Shown here piece by piece: positions 1 to 8,529 of a stretch of 64,000 nt of DNA. Numbering within the stretch: position 1 is the stretch's first letter; each line of letters starts with the position of its first letter. The DNA lies in contig CAKUIF010000001.1 of the NCBI GenBank assembly GCA_934660915.1, forward strand, positions 359,013 to 423,012, read 5' to 3'. A program made the position numbers and the translations under genes. The DNA is from an uncultured Olsenella sp. GTDB lineage: Bacteria > Actinomycetota > Coriobacteriia > Coriobacteriales > Atopobiaceae. Below the pieces are notes generated by a model. That model saw only the letters and a list, made by a program, of their open reading frames with translations. It did not search any database and was not told the origin of the DNA.

Positions 1-451
1 TGCCGATGACCACGGAGTCGGCCTTCTTCGCGAGGTTCTTGAGGGAGCGGATGATGCCCTTCTCGGCCGGGAGCTTCTGGATCGGGGCCCACACGAGGTA
101 CGGGAGGCTCGCGATCTTCCAGCCCTTGATGTCGATGCCGTCCTTGAGGTAGGGCTTGCGCTTGGACTTGTACGGCGGGCGCTCGAGTCCGTCGGGCAGG
201 TCGGCGGGCATGATCTCGCCCTCCGCGTCGACGGCGAACCAACCCTCGGAGTCGTTGAACTTGAGCTCGGTCGGGAAGTCGGGCTGAAGAATGTGCCCTC
301 GCAGGCCGATGGTCACGCAGTCCTCGCCGCCCATGCGGAAGCGGTAGACGGGTGTGTCGTAGACCTTGTCCGCCTTGGGCTTGCCCGACTCGGAGAGCAG
401 GCGGGCGATTTGGCCTGCGGCGTCGTTCTTCTCGGTGACGATGAGCTTCAA
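1..451 (-). CDS. topA: DNA topoisomerase I (type IA), N-terminal part
   Basis: Only the first 150 codons are present; the gene runs off the left edge. Read leftwards from a TTG at 451, the protein begins MKLIVTEKNDAAGQIARLL. This is the Toprim-domain opening of type IA topoisomerases, with the conserved EKN glutamate that helps bind metal. Such enzymes relax negatively supercoiled DNA through a covalent tyrosine intermediate; the catalytic tyrosine would lie outside the window. The start rests on homology of the first residues, since the upstream GGA is only a weak ribosome site. The spelling resembles archaeal-style Top1 or TopA/TopB hybrids seen in anaerobes, so topoisomerase III is an alternative name. 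Confidence 0.8.
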   Translation of the reverse strand, partial: MKLIVTEKNDAAGQIARLLSESGKPKADKVYDTPVYRFRMGGEDCVTIGLRGHILQPDFPTELKFNDSEGWFAVDAEGEIMPADLPDGLERPPYKSKRKPYLKDGIDIKGWKIASLPYLVWAPIQKLPAEKGIIRSLKNLAKKADSVVIG

Positions 452-513
452 GGGTGGATCCTAACTATCTGTGGTGCAGTTTTGCGCTCGCGGCGGGGCG
501 CCTCCGTGCGGTC

Positions 514-541
514 ATTATATAGAGAAGTTAACGGGCGGCAA
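514..541 (-). promoter_or_regulatory. Promoter for the topoisomerase gene
   Basis: On the minus strand TTGCCG (536-541) and TATAAT (514-519) are 16 bases apart. The -10 is a perfect sigma-70-type match. The -35 lies inside the hairpin that ends the tatC transcript. No other promoter was seen before the TTG start at 451. Confidence 0.55.
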
Positions 542-560
542 GGTCTCCCTTGTCGCCCGT
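531..560 (-). terminator. Hairpin terminator after tatC
   Basis: A 13-bp stem with one G-U pair (531-543 with 548-560) and a four-base loop lies 20 bases beyond the tatC stop. It is followed on the minus strand by TAACTTCTCT, a weak U-tract. It overlaps the -35 of the next promoter. Confidence 0.55.
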
Positions 561-579
561 CATGGTTTGTGCGGATTGT

Positions 580-1368
580 TTATTCCTCTTCGAAGGCGTG
601 CTGCTCGTAGTCCTCGCGCGTCCACTTGAGCGAGGCCTTGCCGTCGCGGGCGATGAGCACATAGCGCGCAACGGCGAGGGCGACCTCATACAGCGCGATG
701 AGCGCGGCGAACATGAGGACCATGGTCACGGGGCTGGCGTCGGGGGTGACGACGGCCGAGAGCACCATGAGGCCCACGTAGACGTAGCGCCACTGGCCAC
801 GCAGGGTGGAGTAAGGAACGAGGTGCAGGATCGTGAGGTAGAAGATGACGAGCGGCAGCTGGAACGCGATGCCGAAGCCGATCTCGAGCATCATATAGAT
901 GTTCAGGTAGTCCTCGGCGTCCGCGATGGAGTTGGCGAACTCGAAGGTCTGGTCGAGCAGCCAGCCGAAGGCGGCGGGCTGGATGATGAAGTAGCAGAAG
1001 ATCATTCCGAGGAAGAAGAGCGCGACCATGGCGGCGACGGTCGGGACGACCCACTTGCGCTCCTTGGGCTTGAGCGCCGGCAGGAAGAAGCCCATGATCT
1101 CCCAGATGATGATCGGCGTGCAGATGATTACGGCAAAGAAACACGCGACCTTGAAGCGGATGGTGAAGCCGCCGAGCGCCGTGAGGACGGTCAGCTGGCC
1201 TCCGCGCATGGCCTCGCTGATCTGCTCCATCATGATCTCGATGAGGGTCGGGGTGGCGAAGTAAACGACGACGGCGCAGATGATAATAGACATCACGATG
1301 ATGGTGACCCTGCGTCGGAGCTCGCCGAGATGGTCGAACAGGGGCATGCGTGCGGGACCGATGGGCAT
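580..1368 (-). CDS. tatC: Twin-arginine translocase subunit TatC
   Basis: TatC is the polytopic receptor of the Tat pathway, which exports folded proteins with twin-arginine signal peptides. The 262-residue protein has the usual family length and about six hydrophobic spans. Its cytoplasmic N-terminus carries the signature PLFDHLGELRRR (residues 9-20). The ATG at 1368 has an AAGGAGG site inside the end of the upstream gene. It is three bases after the TatA/B stop, so the two are co-transcribed. The acidic C-terminal tail is unremarkable. Confidence 0.95.
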   Translation of the reverse strand: MPIGPARMPLFDHLGELRRRVTIIVMSIIICAVVVYFATPTLIEIMMEQISEAMRGGQLTVLTALGGFTIRFKVACFFAVIICTPIIIWEIMGFFLPALKPKERKWVVPTVAAMVALFFLGMIFCYFIIQPAAFGWLLDQTFEFANSIADAEDYLNIYMMLEIGFGIAFQLPLVIFYLTILHLVPYSTLRGQWRYVYVGLMVLSAVVTPDASPVTMVLMFAALIALYEVALAVARYVLIARDGKASLKWTREDYEQHAFEEE

Positions 1369-1371
1369 GGC

Positions 1372-1965
1372 TTAGGCCTCCTTCTGGGTGTCGGACTCGG
1401 ACGGGGCGGCCTCATCGGCGGCGGGCTCGGAGGCGGACTCGGGCTCAGCGGCGGGGCGCTTCATCGAGTAGAGGTCGGCGACGGAGGGCTTCTTTGGGGC
1501 CTCCTCGACCGGCTCGTCCTTCTTGGCGGGCTCGGCGGCGGGGGCGCCAGCGTCGGCGGGGGCATCGGCGTCGGCGTCTGCGGCCTCATCGCTCGCCGCA
1601 GCGGCCTCGGCGGCCTCCTTCTCGGCGGCCTCGCGGGCCTTGCGCTCAGCCTCGAGGCGCTTCTTGCGCTCGGCGAAGGTCTCGGTGCGCTTGGCGGCGA
1701 CACCTTCCTCGCCGCCCTCGATGTCGGCGTCCTCGTCGAACTCGACGCGCTTGCGGTTGGGCTTCTTGGGGTTGTCGCTCATCGCCTCGGTGGCGGGGTC
1801 GACGATCTCGGTCTGGACGACCTGCGTGAAGCCCTCCTGCGCGTTGCGGAACTGGCGCAGGGCGCGGCCCAGGGTCTTGCCCATGCCGGGCAGCTTGTCG
1901 GGGCCGAAGATCATGAACGCAAAGAGCAGGATGAGTACGAGCTCTGTTTCTCCGATGCCAAACAC
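1372..1965 (-). CDS. Twin-arginine translocase subunit TatA/TatB
   Basis: The protein opens with one membrane helix (about residues 5-22) and the hinge FGPDKLPG, followed by an amphipathic helix (MGKTLGRALRQFRNAQ). This is the TatA/B architecture that forms the pore with TatC. The length of 197 residues and the long Ala/Glu/Lys/Pro-rich tail (roughly 80-197) are closer to TatB of actinobacteria than to a short TatA. The start is GTG at 1965. It sits between the STAS gene and tatC on one transcript. Whether this single protein serves both TatA and TatB roles cannot be told from here. Confidence 0.88.
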   Translation of the reverse strand: MFGIGETELVLILLFAFMIFGPDKLPGMGKTLGRALRQFRNAQEGFTQVVQTEIVDPATEAMSDNPKKPNRKRVEFDEDADIEGGEEGVAAKRTETFAERKKRLEAERKAREAAEKEAAEAAAASDEAADADADAPADAGAPAAEPAKKDEPVEEAPKKPSVADLYSMKRPAAEPESASEPAADEAAPSESDTQKEA

Positions 1966-1983
1966 TGGTGGGGTTCCCTTCGT

Positions 1984-2289
1984 TTACTGCCTGATGTTGA
2001 GGTCGTCGGCAACGCCGAGCAGGCCCAGCACGCGGGCCACGTTCTTCTGGGGGCTCGCCACGACGAGCTTCTTGCCGGCGTCCGCCGCGCGATGGGCGGC
2101 GCCCACGAGGACGCCGATGCCGGTCGAGTCGATGTAGGGCACCTGTGAGAGGTCGACGGTGACCTCGGGCGCGTCGTGCGCGAGCGCGGAGTCGACGGCG
2201 TCGCGCAGCTCGTCGGCGTTCGAGACGTCGACCTCGCCCTCGACGAGAACGCGGGCGGCGTCTTCGCTGGTGTTGATGGAAAGGCTCAT
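1984..2289 (-). CDS. STAS-domain anti-sigma-factor antagonist
   Basis: This is a single STAS domain of 101 residues, the usual size for SpoIIAA/RsbV-type antagonists. The loop IDSTGIGVL (about residues 53-61) contains the serine that a partner anti-sigma kinase would phosphorylate. When unphosphorylated, such proteins bind the anti-sigma factor and free a sigma factor. AAGGAGG precedes the ATG. No cognate kinase or sigma gene is adjacent; it lies between a TPR membrane protein and the Tat genes, so its partner is unknown. Confidence 0.88.
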   Translation of the reverse strand: MSLSINTSEDAARVLVEGEVDVSNADELRDAVDSALAHDAPEVTVDLSQVPYIDSTGIGVLVGAAHRAADAGKKLVVASPQKNVARVLGLLGVADDLNIRQ

Positions 2290-2310
2290 TTCTTCCTCCT
2301 TAAGAGGGGC

Positions 2311-3096
2311 CTAGAGGCCCGTGCCCGAGAGGCTGCCCAGGGTGTCGGAAAGACCCTGAGCCCCCGTCGCGGACGAGCCGGTGGTTGACGTGGAATCCGA
2401 CGAGGCGGAGTCGTCGGAGGAGTCGCCGCTCTCGGCGGACTCGATGGCAGAGAGGCGCTGGGTCGCGTAGGACTTGGCGCCGTACTCGTCGTCGGGGTCG
2501 GTCTCCTGCGCCTTGGCGTAGGCCTCCTTGGCGGCGTCGGTGTTGCCCGAGGCCTCGTAGAGAAGCCCGAGGTTCGCCCAGGCGGGGCCGTAGTCGGGGG
2601 CGGAGGCGGTGAGCTCCTCGAGCTGGTTTAAGGCGGAGGTCCCGTCCTCCTGATAGAAGGCGCACATGGCCTTGTCGCAGCGGACGGCGTTGGAGTCCTT
2701 GATGGCGAGGTACTCGTCGTAGTACTTGACGGCCTTGTCCAGAAGCTCATTGGCGTGGCTCGTGTCGGCGTCCGTGGACCCGTAGTAGCGCACGTAGACG
2801 CCCCAGGTCATATAGTCCTTGCCGAGGTTGAGCAGGGCGGCGAGGTCCGTGGGGTCGGAGGAGTACTTCTCCTCAAGGGAAGCCACGACGTCTGTGTACT
2901 TGGCATCGGCGCTCGCGACGTCGGTGACGCTCGTGGTCTGCTGCTCGGAGGTGGAGGAGTTGCTCTGGCTCGACGAGAAGATAGCCGCGAACGACGGGAG
3001 CATGAGCGAGGCGGCCATGAGGATGGCGAAGAAGACGATGAGGATCTTCCCGCCGAGGCCGATGTTGTCGCTCTTGTTGGTGCTCTTCTTCGCCAT
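2311..3096 (-). CDS. Membrane-anchored TPR protein
   Basis: The protein has a short basic N-terminus, one membrane helix (about residues 14-35), a Ser/Thr/Gln-rich linker and a TPR region (about 75-215) with repeats such as PDYGPAWANLGLLYEASG. A low-complexity Ser/Asp/Thr tail follows. TPR repeats bind other proteins; no specific partner is evident. I chose the ATG at 3096 (MAKKSTNKS, 261 residues) because GAAAGGG lies just upstream; an in-frame start at 3144 has no such site. It is the first gene of the operon leading to the STAS and Tat genes and could be a scaffold at the outer face of the membrane. Confidence 0.75.
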   Translation of the reverse strand: MAKKSTNKSDNIGLGGKILIVFFAILMAASLMLPSFAAIFSSSQSNSSTSEQQTTSVTDVASADAKYTDVVASLEEKYSSDPTDLAALLNLGKDYMTWGVYVRYYGSTDADTSHANELLDKAVKYYDEYLAIKDSNAVRCDKAMCAFYQEDGTSALNQLEELTASAPDYGPAWANLGLLYEASGNTDAAKEAYAKAQETDPDDEYGAKSYATQRLSAIESAESGDSSDDSASSDSTSTTGSSATGAQGLSDTLGSLSGTGL

Positions 3097-3229
3097 GCGA
3101 TGGCGCCCTTTCTCGTTGCCCACATCCTCGGGCAGTATGCCCATAAGCCTATAGAGTATGGCACGAGAGCCCCTCCCGTGGCGGGAAGGGCTCTCGCAGC
3201 CTCAAAAAACCCGAAACGCCTCACCCGGT

Positions 3230-3314
3230 TGGGACAAAAGGGACGGGGGATTTTGTCCCAACTTGTAGAGACGCTCCATATTTTGGGACAAAATCCCCCG
3301 TCCCTTTTGTCCCA
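3230..3314. repeat. Long palindrome, family A, copy 1
   Basis: Two perfect 31-base inverted arms (3230-3260 and 3284-3314) flank a 23-base spacer. Each arm carries TGGGACAAAA near one end and TTTTGTCCCA at the other, so sub-hairpins are also possible. Related copies are at 58,669-58,753 and 63,967 to the window end. It sits between a TPR gene and an aminotransferase gene and could also end transcription. Confidence 0.9.
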
Positions 3315-3317
3315 AGG

Positions 3318-4601
3318 TTAGCGGGCGGCCTTGGCGAGGCGGGCGCTCACGAGCTTGACGGCGACGACGAAGACGTCGAGCGCCTGGCCGAGCTCTTCGA
3401 GCGAGGGATAGGTCGGAGCGATGCGGATGTTCGTGTCCTTGGGGTCCTCGCCGTAAGGCCAGGTCGCGCCGGCGCCGGTGAGCTTGACGCCGAGGTCGGC
3501 CATGAGGGCCACGATGGCCTTGGCGGAGCCCTCCGGGCCGTCGAAGCTCACGAAGTAGCCGCCCTTGGGGTTCGTCCAGGTGGCGACGCCCGTGCCCGCC
3601 AGACCCTCGGTCAGCTTCTGCTGCACGAGCTCGAAGCGCGGGCCGACGATGGCCGCGTGCTTCTTCATGTGGGCGCGGACGCCGTCGAGGTTCTTGAGGA
3701 ACTTGACGTGGGCGAGCTGGCCGATCTTCTCGGGGCTGACACGCATCGTCGAGAAGGCCTCGCGGATCTGGGCCATGTCGCCAGGATCGGCGGTCATGAA
3801 GGCGATGCCGGAACTCGGGAAGGTCACCTTGGCGGTGGAGCCGAACTCATAGACGAGGTTCTTCGCGCCCGCCTCGCGCAGCGCGTCGAAGATGTTGAGC
3901 AGGTGGTCGCCCTCTCCCTCGAAGGTGTGGACGCAGTAGGCGTTGTCCCAGAAGATGCGGAAGTCGGGGGCGGCGGGCTTCAAGGCCGCGAAGGCGCGCA
4001 CGGTCTCGTCCGAGTAGGTGACGCCCGTTGGGTTGGCGTACATCGGGACGCACCAGATGCCCTTGACCTGCGGGTCGTTCTCCACGTACTCGCGCACGAC
4101 GTCCATGTCGGGACCGTCCTCGAGCATGGGGACGGGGATGTTCTTGATGCCGTAGCTTGCCGTGACGGTGAAGTGGCGGTCATAGCCGGGCGCGGGGCAG
4201 AGGAACTTGACCTCACCCTGCTGCGACCAGGGCTTCTGGCCGGCGATGCCGTGGGTGAAGGCGCGGCACACGGTGTCGTGCATGAGGTTCAGGCTGGAGG
4301 AGCCGCTGACGATCACGTTGGCGGCGTCGACGCCGAGGATCTGGGCGGCGAGCTTGCGAGCGGAGGGGATGCCGTCGGGCAGGCCGTAGTTGTCGACCGC
4401 GGCGCCCTCGTCGGTGAGGTCGGTCTCGGAGGTAAGAAGGTCGAGCATCGGCTTGGACAGCGCGGTCTGCTCGGGGCTCGGCTTGCCGCGTGCCATATCG
4501 AGCTTAAGGCCGAGCGAGCGCACCTCGTCCGCCTGGGCCTCGAGATCGGCGATCGCCGCATCGAGCTCGGAATCGGTCATTGCCTCGTACATGTTGGGCA
4601 T
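3318..4601 (-). CDS. PLP-dependent aminotransferase (aspartate aminotransferase subgroup, PF12897-like)
   Basis: At 427 residues, this fold-type I aminotransferase begins with the family's helical N-terminus and LKLDMARGKPSPEQ. Further on come SGSSSLNLMHD near the phosphate-binding site, WCVPMYANPTG, and FGSTAKVTF, whose lysine should form the Schiff base with pyridoxal phosphate. The subgroup includes actinobacterial aspartate aminotransferases that make aspartate from oxaloacetate and glutamate; alanine specificity cannot be excluded. The gene is alone, divergent from the small gene at 4686, with a palindrome a few bases past its stop. Confidence 0.88.
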   Translation of the reverse strand: MPNMYEAMTDSELDAAIADLEAQADEVRSLGLKLDMARGKPSPEQTALSKPMLDLLTSETDLTDEGAAVDNYGLPDGIPSARKLAAQILGVDAANVIVSGSSSLNLMHDTVCRAFTHGIAGQKPWSQQGEVKFLCPAPGYDRHFTVTASYGIKNIPVPMLEDGPDMDVVREYVENDPQVKGIWCVPMYANPTGVTYSDETVRAFAALKPAAPDFRIFWDNAYCVHTFEGEGDHLLNIFDALREAGAKNLVYEFGSTAKVTFPSSGIAFMTADPGDMAQIREAFSTMRVSPEKIGQLAHVKFLKNLDGVRAHMKKHAAIVGPRFELVQQKLTEGLAGTGVATWTNPKGGYFVSFDGPEGSAKAIVALMADLGVKLTGAGATWPYGEDPKDTNIRIAPTYPSLEELGQALDVFVVAVKLVSARLAKAAR

Positions 4602-4685
4602 GGAAGTCCTCCTTCGTCGGTGGCCGCGCTGAGTATAGTATTAGCGCGGCGCGGGTGCGCGCGTCGTTGGCAGAAAGGTTTGCAC

Positions 4686-4952
4686 ATGGACATGTTCGAG
4701 ATCCGCTCCGAAGACTACGGCGAGCTCCAGCGCCTGGTGGACGCCCTGTTCCGCCCGGGAATCTCGAGCCGCGCCACCGTGAGCAAGATCGACGTGCTCA
4801 CGACCTCGGACGCCTTCGACTTCTGCGACGACCTCGCCGAGGTAATCGACCTTCTTCCCACCCGCAACTTCACGCGCACGCAGCTGTGCGACCAGATGAA
4901 CTCGATTCTCTCCGGCCACGGCTGGGGCGGCGTCTACGGGACGGTCGAGTAG
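4686..4952 (+). CDS. Small conserved-looking protein of unknown function (88 aa)
   Basis: I do not recognise a family. The 88-residue acidic protein (MDMFEIRSEDYGELQRLVD...) looks like a mixed alpha/beta soluble protein with no membrane span. The ATG at 4686 has AGAAAGG eight bases upstream. Codon use matches neighbouring housekeeping genes, with a strong G/C third position. It is divergent from the aminotransferase across 84 bases that contain TATAGT/TATACT in both directions. A much longer open frame starting at 3657 covers the same frame but runs antisense to the aminotransferase and is rejected. Confidence 0.6.
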   Translation: MDMFEIRSEDYGELQRLVDALFRPGISSRATVSKIDVLTTSDAFDFCDDLAEVIDLLPTRNFTRTQLCDQMNSILSGHGWGGVYGTVE

Positions 4953-5021
4953 GGGGCGCACTTAGGCGCAAAGAAGGACGCGCAAAGGCGCATCGCGCAC
5001 AAAAACCCTCGGCAACAAGAA

Positions 5022-5049
5022 GCGGCGCCCGGGAAGCCCCGGGCGCCGC
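5022..5049 (-). terminator. Terminator of yebC
   Basis: A perfect 12-bp GC stem (5022-5033 with 5038-5049) and four-base loop lie 29 bases past the yebC stop. On the minus strand they are followed by TCTTGTTGCC, a weak U-rich run. Confidence 0.55.
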
Positions 5050-5078
5050 GCACGAACGAATCGGCTGTGCCGTTGACG

Positions 5079-5879
5079 CTACTCGTCCTCGGCCAGGGCC
5101 TCGGCGATCTCGTCGGTGACGTTCATGGTGTGGTAGACGTTCTGGACGTCCTCCAGCTCGTCAAGACGGTCGACGAGACGCTGGACCTTCTTTGCGTCGG
5201 CGACGGTCACGTCGGTCGGGGTGGTCGGGACCATGGTGAGCTCGGAGCCCTTGACCTCGATGCCCTGGGCCTCGAGGCCCTTCTGGACGTCCTGCATCTT
5301 GTCGTAGGCGGTCCAGACGATCCACTCCTCGCCGGCGTCCTCGTAGTCCTCGCCGCCAGCCTCGGCGACGGCCATCATGAACTCGTCCTCGTCCACGGCG
5401 TTCTCGCGGTCGGCGACCTTCTTCTCCTCGGACTTGATGACCTTGTCCACGGCGATGGAGCCCTTGCGCTCGAACTGGAAGGCAACGGAGCCGGCGGTGC
5501 CCAGCGAGCCGCCCGCGTGGGTGAAGGCGGAGCGGACGTCGGCGGCGGTGCGGTTCTTGTTGTCGGTCAGGCAGTCGACGTAGACCGCGATGCCCGCGGG
5601 GCCGTAGCCCTCGTAGGTGATCTCGGAGTAGACGGCGGCGTCGGCGCCGGCGCCGAAGGCCTTGTCGATGGCGGCCTTGATCTTCGCGTTCGGCATGGAG
5701 ACCATGCGGGCGCGGGCGACGGCAGCGGCCAGCGAGGCGTTGTTCTCGGGAAGCGGGTCGCCGCCGAGCTTGGCGGCAACGGTGATGTTGCGGGAAAGCT
5801 TGGAGAAGAGCGCCGAGCGCTTAGCGTCGATCGCGGCCTTCTTGTGCTTAGTGGTAGCCCACTTAGAGTGTCCGGACAT
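5079..5879 (-). CDS. yebC: YebC/PmpR/TACO1-family protein
   Basis: The canonical family start MSGHSKWATTKHKK fixes the ATG at 5879, with AGGAG eight bases upstream. The usual three-domain protein follows (PNAKIKAAIDKAFG, EGYGPAGIAVYVDCLTDNKNRT). Family members act as DNA-binding regulators or, as shown for YebC2-type and TACO1 proteins, help ribosomes through proline-rich stretches. At 266 residues it is somewhat longer than the typical 240-250 because of an acidic C-terminus. It stands alone, divergent from the antiporter gene, rather than beside ruvC as in many bacteria. Confidence 0.95.
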   Translation of the reverse strand: MSGHSKWATTKHKKAAIDAKRSALFSKLSRNITVAAKLGGDPLPENNASLAAAVARARMVSMPNAKIKAAIDKAFGAGADAAVYSEITYEGYGPAGIAVYVDCLTDNKNRTAADVRSAFTHAGGSLGTAGSVAFQFERKGSIAVDKVIKSEEKKVADRENAVDEDEFMMAVAEAGGEDYEDAGEEWIVWTAYDKMQDVQKGLEAQGIEVKGSELTMVPTTPTDVTVADAKKVQRLVDRLDELEDVQNVYHTMNVTDEIAEALAEDE

Positions 5880-5935
5880 GCACATCTCCTTTGGTTTGCG
5901 GCTGCGACGCCGCGCACGGCATGAAACGTTCACAT

Positions 5936-5963
5936 GCTATAGGAAAGTAAGCCTGCGTGTAAA
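5936..5963 (-). promoter_or_regulatory. Candidate yebC promoter
   Basis: On the minus strand TTTACA (5958-5963) and TATAGC (5936-5941) are 16 bases apart and about 55 bases before the yebC start. Confidence 0.45.
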
Positions 5964-6072
5964 GTGTCTGTTGAAGTCGTGACAATACCTGCAAATTGAA
6001 AATCTCCGACGCCGAGGGCACGCCTTTAGGGTATGTGTACACGGTCCGCACCCAAGCGCCGGGAGGTCTTTT

Positions 6073-7455
6073 TTGGTCGCCAACCTCTGTATGCTCGCCG
6101 CCATGATGGCGGCCGTCGTGCTCTGCTCGTTCGTCGCGAGCCTGATCCCGGGCCGCCCCGTGCCCGAGGTCGTCTTCTTCGTCGTGGCCGGCGTCGTTCT
6201 TGGCCCGGGCTGCCTGGGCGTCGTCAACGCCACCCCCGGGCTCGACCTGGTGAGCCGCCTCGGCATGGGCCTGCTCTTTCTCATGGCCGGCTACGAGCTC
6301 GACCTTCGCGAGCTCACGGGCGCCATGGGCCGCCACGCTGCGCTCTGCTGGGCGGTTTCGTTCGGCGCGGCGCTGCTGCTTACGCCCGCGCTCGGGCTCG
6401 GCCTCGACCAGACGGGCGTGGCCGCGTTCTCCATCGCGCTGACCACCACGGCATACGGCACCCTCGTGCCCATCATGCGCGACCGCGAGCTTGGCGGCAC
6501 AAGCGTCGGCGAGGTCATCGAGTCCTACGGCGCCATGGGCGAGATCCTGCCCGTCGTGGCGATGTCCTTGCTCCTCTCCCCCAGCCGCAGCCTCGGCGCG
6601 AACGTCGCCGTGCTTGTCGGCTTCGTCGCGTTCTGCGTCTTCGTCGCCTCGCGCGGCCGCTGGGCAGCCGAGATGGGCTCGCGCCTCTCGCGCTTCCTGC
6701 ACGAGAACGCCGAGAGCAGCTCGCAGCCCACGCTGCGCGCCGTCGTTGCCCTTCTTTGCGCGCTGCTCGCGATCGCGGCGGTGCTCGACCTCGACGCCGT
6801 GCTCGCCGCGTTCGCCGCCGGCTTCATCCTGCGCCACGTGATCCCCGCCGAGCACGGCCACCGGCTCATGGACAAGGTCGAGGCGCTCGGCAACGGCCTG
6901 TTTATCCCGATCTTCTTTGTGTACTCCGGCATCGGCATCGAGCTTGCCGCCGTCGGCGAGCAGCCCGGCCTGCTCGTCGGTTTCATGGCGCTTCTGCTGC
7001 TCATCCGCGCGCTGCCACTGCTGGCGTCGCTCGCCCTCTCCCCCGAGACGCGCACCATGCCGCTCGGCGAGAAGATCTCTGCGTCGCTGTACTGCACGAT
7101 GGCCCTGCCGCTCATCGTGGCCCTCACCGAGGCGGCCGCCGCGTGCGGCGCCATGGGCGAGCAGATGGCGAGCGTCCTCGTGTGCGCAGGCGCCCTCACC
7201 GTGCTCGTGATCCCCATAATCACAAGCCTTTCCGTCCGAGCCGTGGCGGCGCACCCCGTCGACGCTGTCCACGAGGTCATGGAGCACCCGCACGACCTGC
7301 GCGAGATCGTCCACGAGCACCACGTCCACGCGCACGAGGTCGCCGAGGAGCTGCGCGAGGAGCGCCGCCACCTCCACGAGGAAGGCGTGCAGCTCTCGTC
7401 CGCGGACTTCCTGGCAAGAAGGGCGGAGCTTCGCCGCAGGCACCGGCGCCGGTAA
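6073..7455 (+). CDS. Cation:proton antiporter, Kef/CPA2-type membrane protein
   Basis: This is a polytopic Na+/H+-exchanger-type protein (about 12-13 hydrophobic spans, residues 1-385). It has GPGCLGVVN and the half-helix region LLFLMAGYELDL that is typical of CPA2 transporters. Such proteins exchange K+ or Na+ for protons. The start is TTG at 6073 with GGGAGG just upstream. There is no TrkA-N/RCK domain. Instead the last 75 residues form a soluble charged tail rich in histidine (HEHHVHAHEVAEEL), possibly a metal- or pH-sensing segment. The tail contains the exact 14-mer GGCAAGAAGGGCGG, read with rare AGA AGG arginine codons. Confidence 0.88.
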   Translation: MVANLCMLAAMMAAVVLCSFVASLIPGRPVPEVVFFVVAGVVLGPGCLGVVNATPGLDLVSRLGMGLLFLMAGYELDLRELTGAMGRHAALCWAVSFGAALLLTPALGLGLDQTGVAAFSIALTTTAYGTLVPIMRDRELGGTSVGEVIESYGAMGEILPVVAMSLLLSPSRSLGANVAVLVGFVAFCVFVASRGRWAAEMGSRLSRFLHENAESSSQPTLRAVVALLCALLAIAAVLDLDAVLAAFAAGFILRHVIPAEHGHRLMDKVEALGNGLFIPIFFVYSGIGIELAAVGEQPGLLVGFMALLLLIRALPLLASLALSPETRTMPLGEKISASLYCTMALPLIVALTEAAAACGAMGEQMASVLVCAGALTVLVIPIITSLSVRAVAAHPVDAVHEVMEHPHDLREIVHEHHVHAHEVAEELREERRHLHEEGVQLSSADFLARRAELRRRHRRR

Positions 7456-7658
7456 GCCAGGAGAGGGGCAGGCGGGCCGAGCACCGGGGTTTCTTAGCTG
7501 GGAGCTAATTGCCGCTCACAAAACGCTTCACAACGGCTTGCAACGCAATCCAACAAAGCCGCAGGTAGAAGTAGCCGTTTTCGTCAAATCTCGCCCATAT
7601 TCGAAGGCAAGCGGCGTCTCAAGATCGTCGATTAGTTAATGCTGAAGACAGAGAAATC

Positions 7659-8333
7659 ATGACCATCGGAAAGTGCTACGAACGTAAGCCCAGTGAGCTC
7701 GTCAAAGAAGCACGAAAGGCATACGAGTGTGGGCTCTATATCGCCTCGCTATCGGTTCTGGTGACGATTCCGGATATCTGCGCCCATTTGGTACGTGAAT
7801 CATGGCCGGAAAACGATAAGGCGGCCGAAAAGTTCGATGAGCGTTGGTGGTGCGCAACCTATCTCGGACTGCCGAGCGAGGTATCCGATTGCTGCGCGAC
7901 CAAGCACGAAGACAAAAGCTCCGATGAGATTGATGGCGTGCTGAGCAAGCTTGTCGCAGAAGAGAGATTCACGGCATCGGATTTCTCTCAGCTGAGAAAC
8001 GCCGTATTGCACACTGGATCAGCCTTAGTAGAAGGAATCGGTGAGAAGTTCAGCCCCTACCACGTCATTGGAATCTGCATCACCGACTCGGACTCCCAGC
8101 TAATACTCGGCACGGGGGTTACGAGCACTCCCGGCCCAGACGGCAAGGAAACCGATTGCAGCTTCGACGCGACGTTGAGCCTCAATGCCCTGTTATCAAG
8201 GATGGAGGAGGCAGTTCAACGCTTCCTGAGCGAAAGGCCGCAGCTTGACGTTGAAGTCGGCAAATGGCGCTCAATCAAATATGGCATCATTGACATGAGA
8301 ACCCTGGAACCTCGCCAGACGACAGCCGAATAA
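7659..8333 (+). CDS. Uncharacterised protein with a HEPN-type RNase motif
   Basis: The family was not recognised by name. The 224-residue protein is mainly helical in its first half and has R113-N114-x3-H118 (QLRNAVLHTG). This is the R-polar-x3-H motif that forms the RNase site in many HEPN proteins of toxin and defence systems. The second half (about 130-224) looks beta-rich. Base composition is clearly lower in GC than its neighbours, and codon choice is relaxed, suggesting transfer. It converges with the DUF262 nuclease gene. The start ATG has only a weak purine-rich site. A single short motif can arise by chance, so RNase activity is an inference. Confidence 0.55.
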   Translation: MTIGKCYERKPSELVKEARKAYECGLYIASLSVLVTIPDICAHLVRESWPENDKAAEKFDERWWCATYLGLPSEVSDCCATKHEDKSSDEIDGVLSKLVAEERFTASDFSQLRNAVLHTGSALVEGIGEKFSPYHVIGICITDSDSQLILGTGVTSTPGPDGKETDCSFDATLSLNALLSRMEEAVQRFLSERPQLDVEVGKWRSIKYGIIDMRTLEPRQTTAE

Positions 8334-8529
8334 GGCAACGAAGAACTTTTATCTGCCGCCCACCTCCGCACGGCCAGCCACGGCCGTCGCTGCCCAATCC
8401 GGGTTGCGCCGCGGTCTTCGCGAGGCGACCCGTACCCCAAAGCTCTATGCGATCCCCCCAGCCGCCTTGCGGCGGCTCGCTTCGCGTCGCGGTCGCAAGC
8501 AACCGCCAGGGCGCGTGGCAGCGAGAGCC

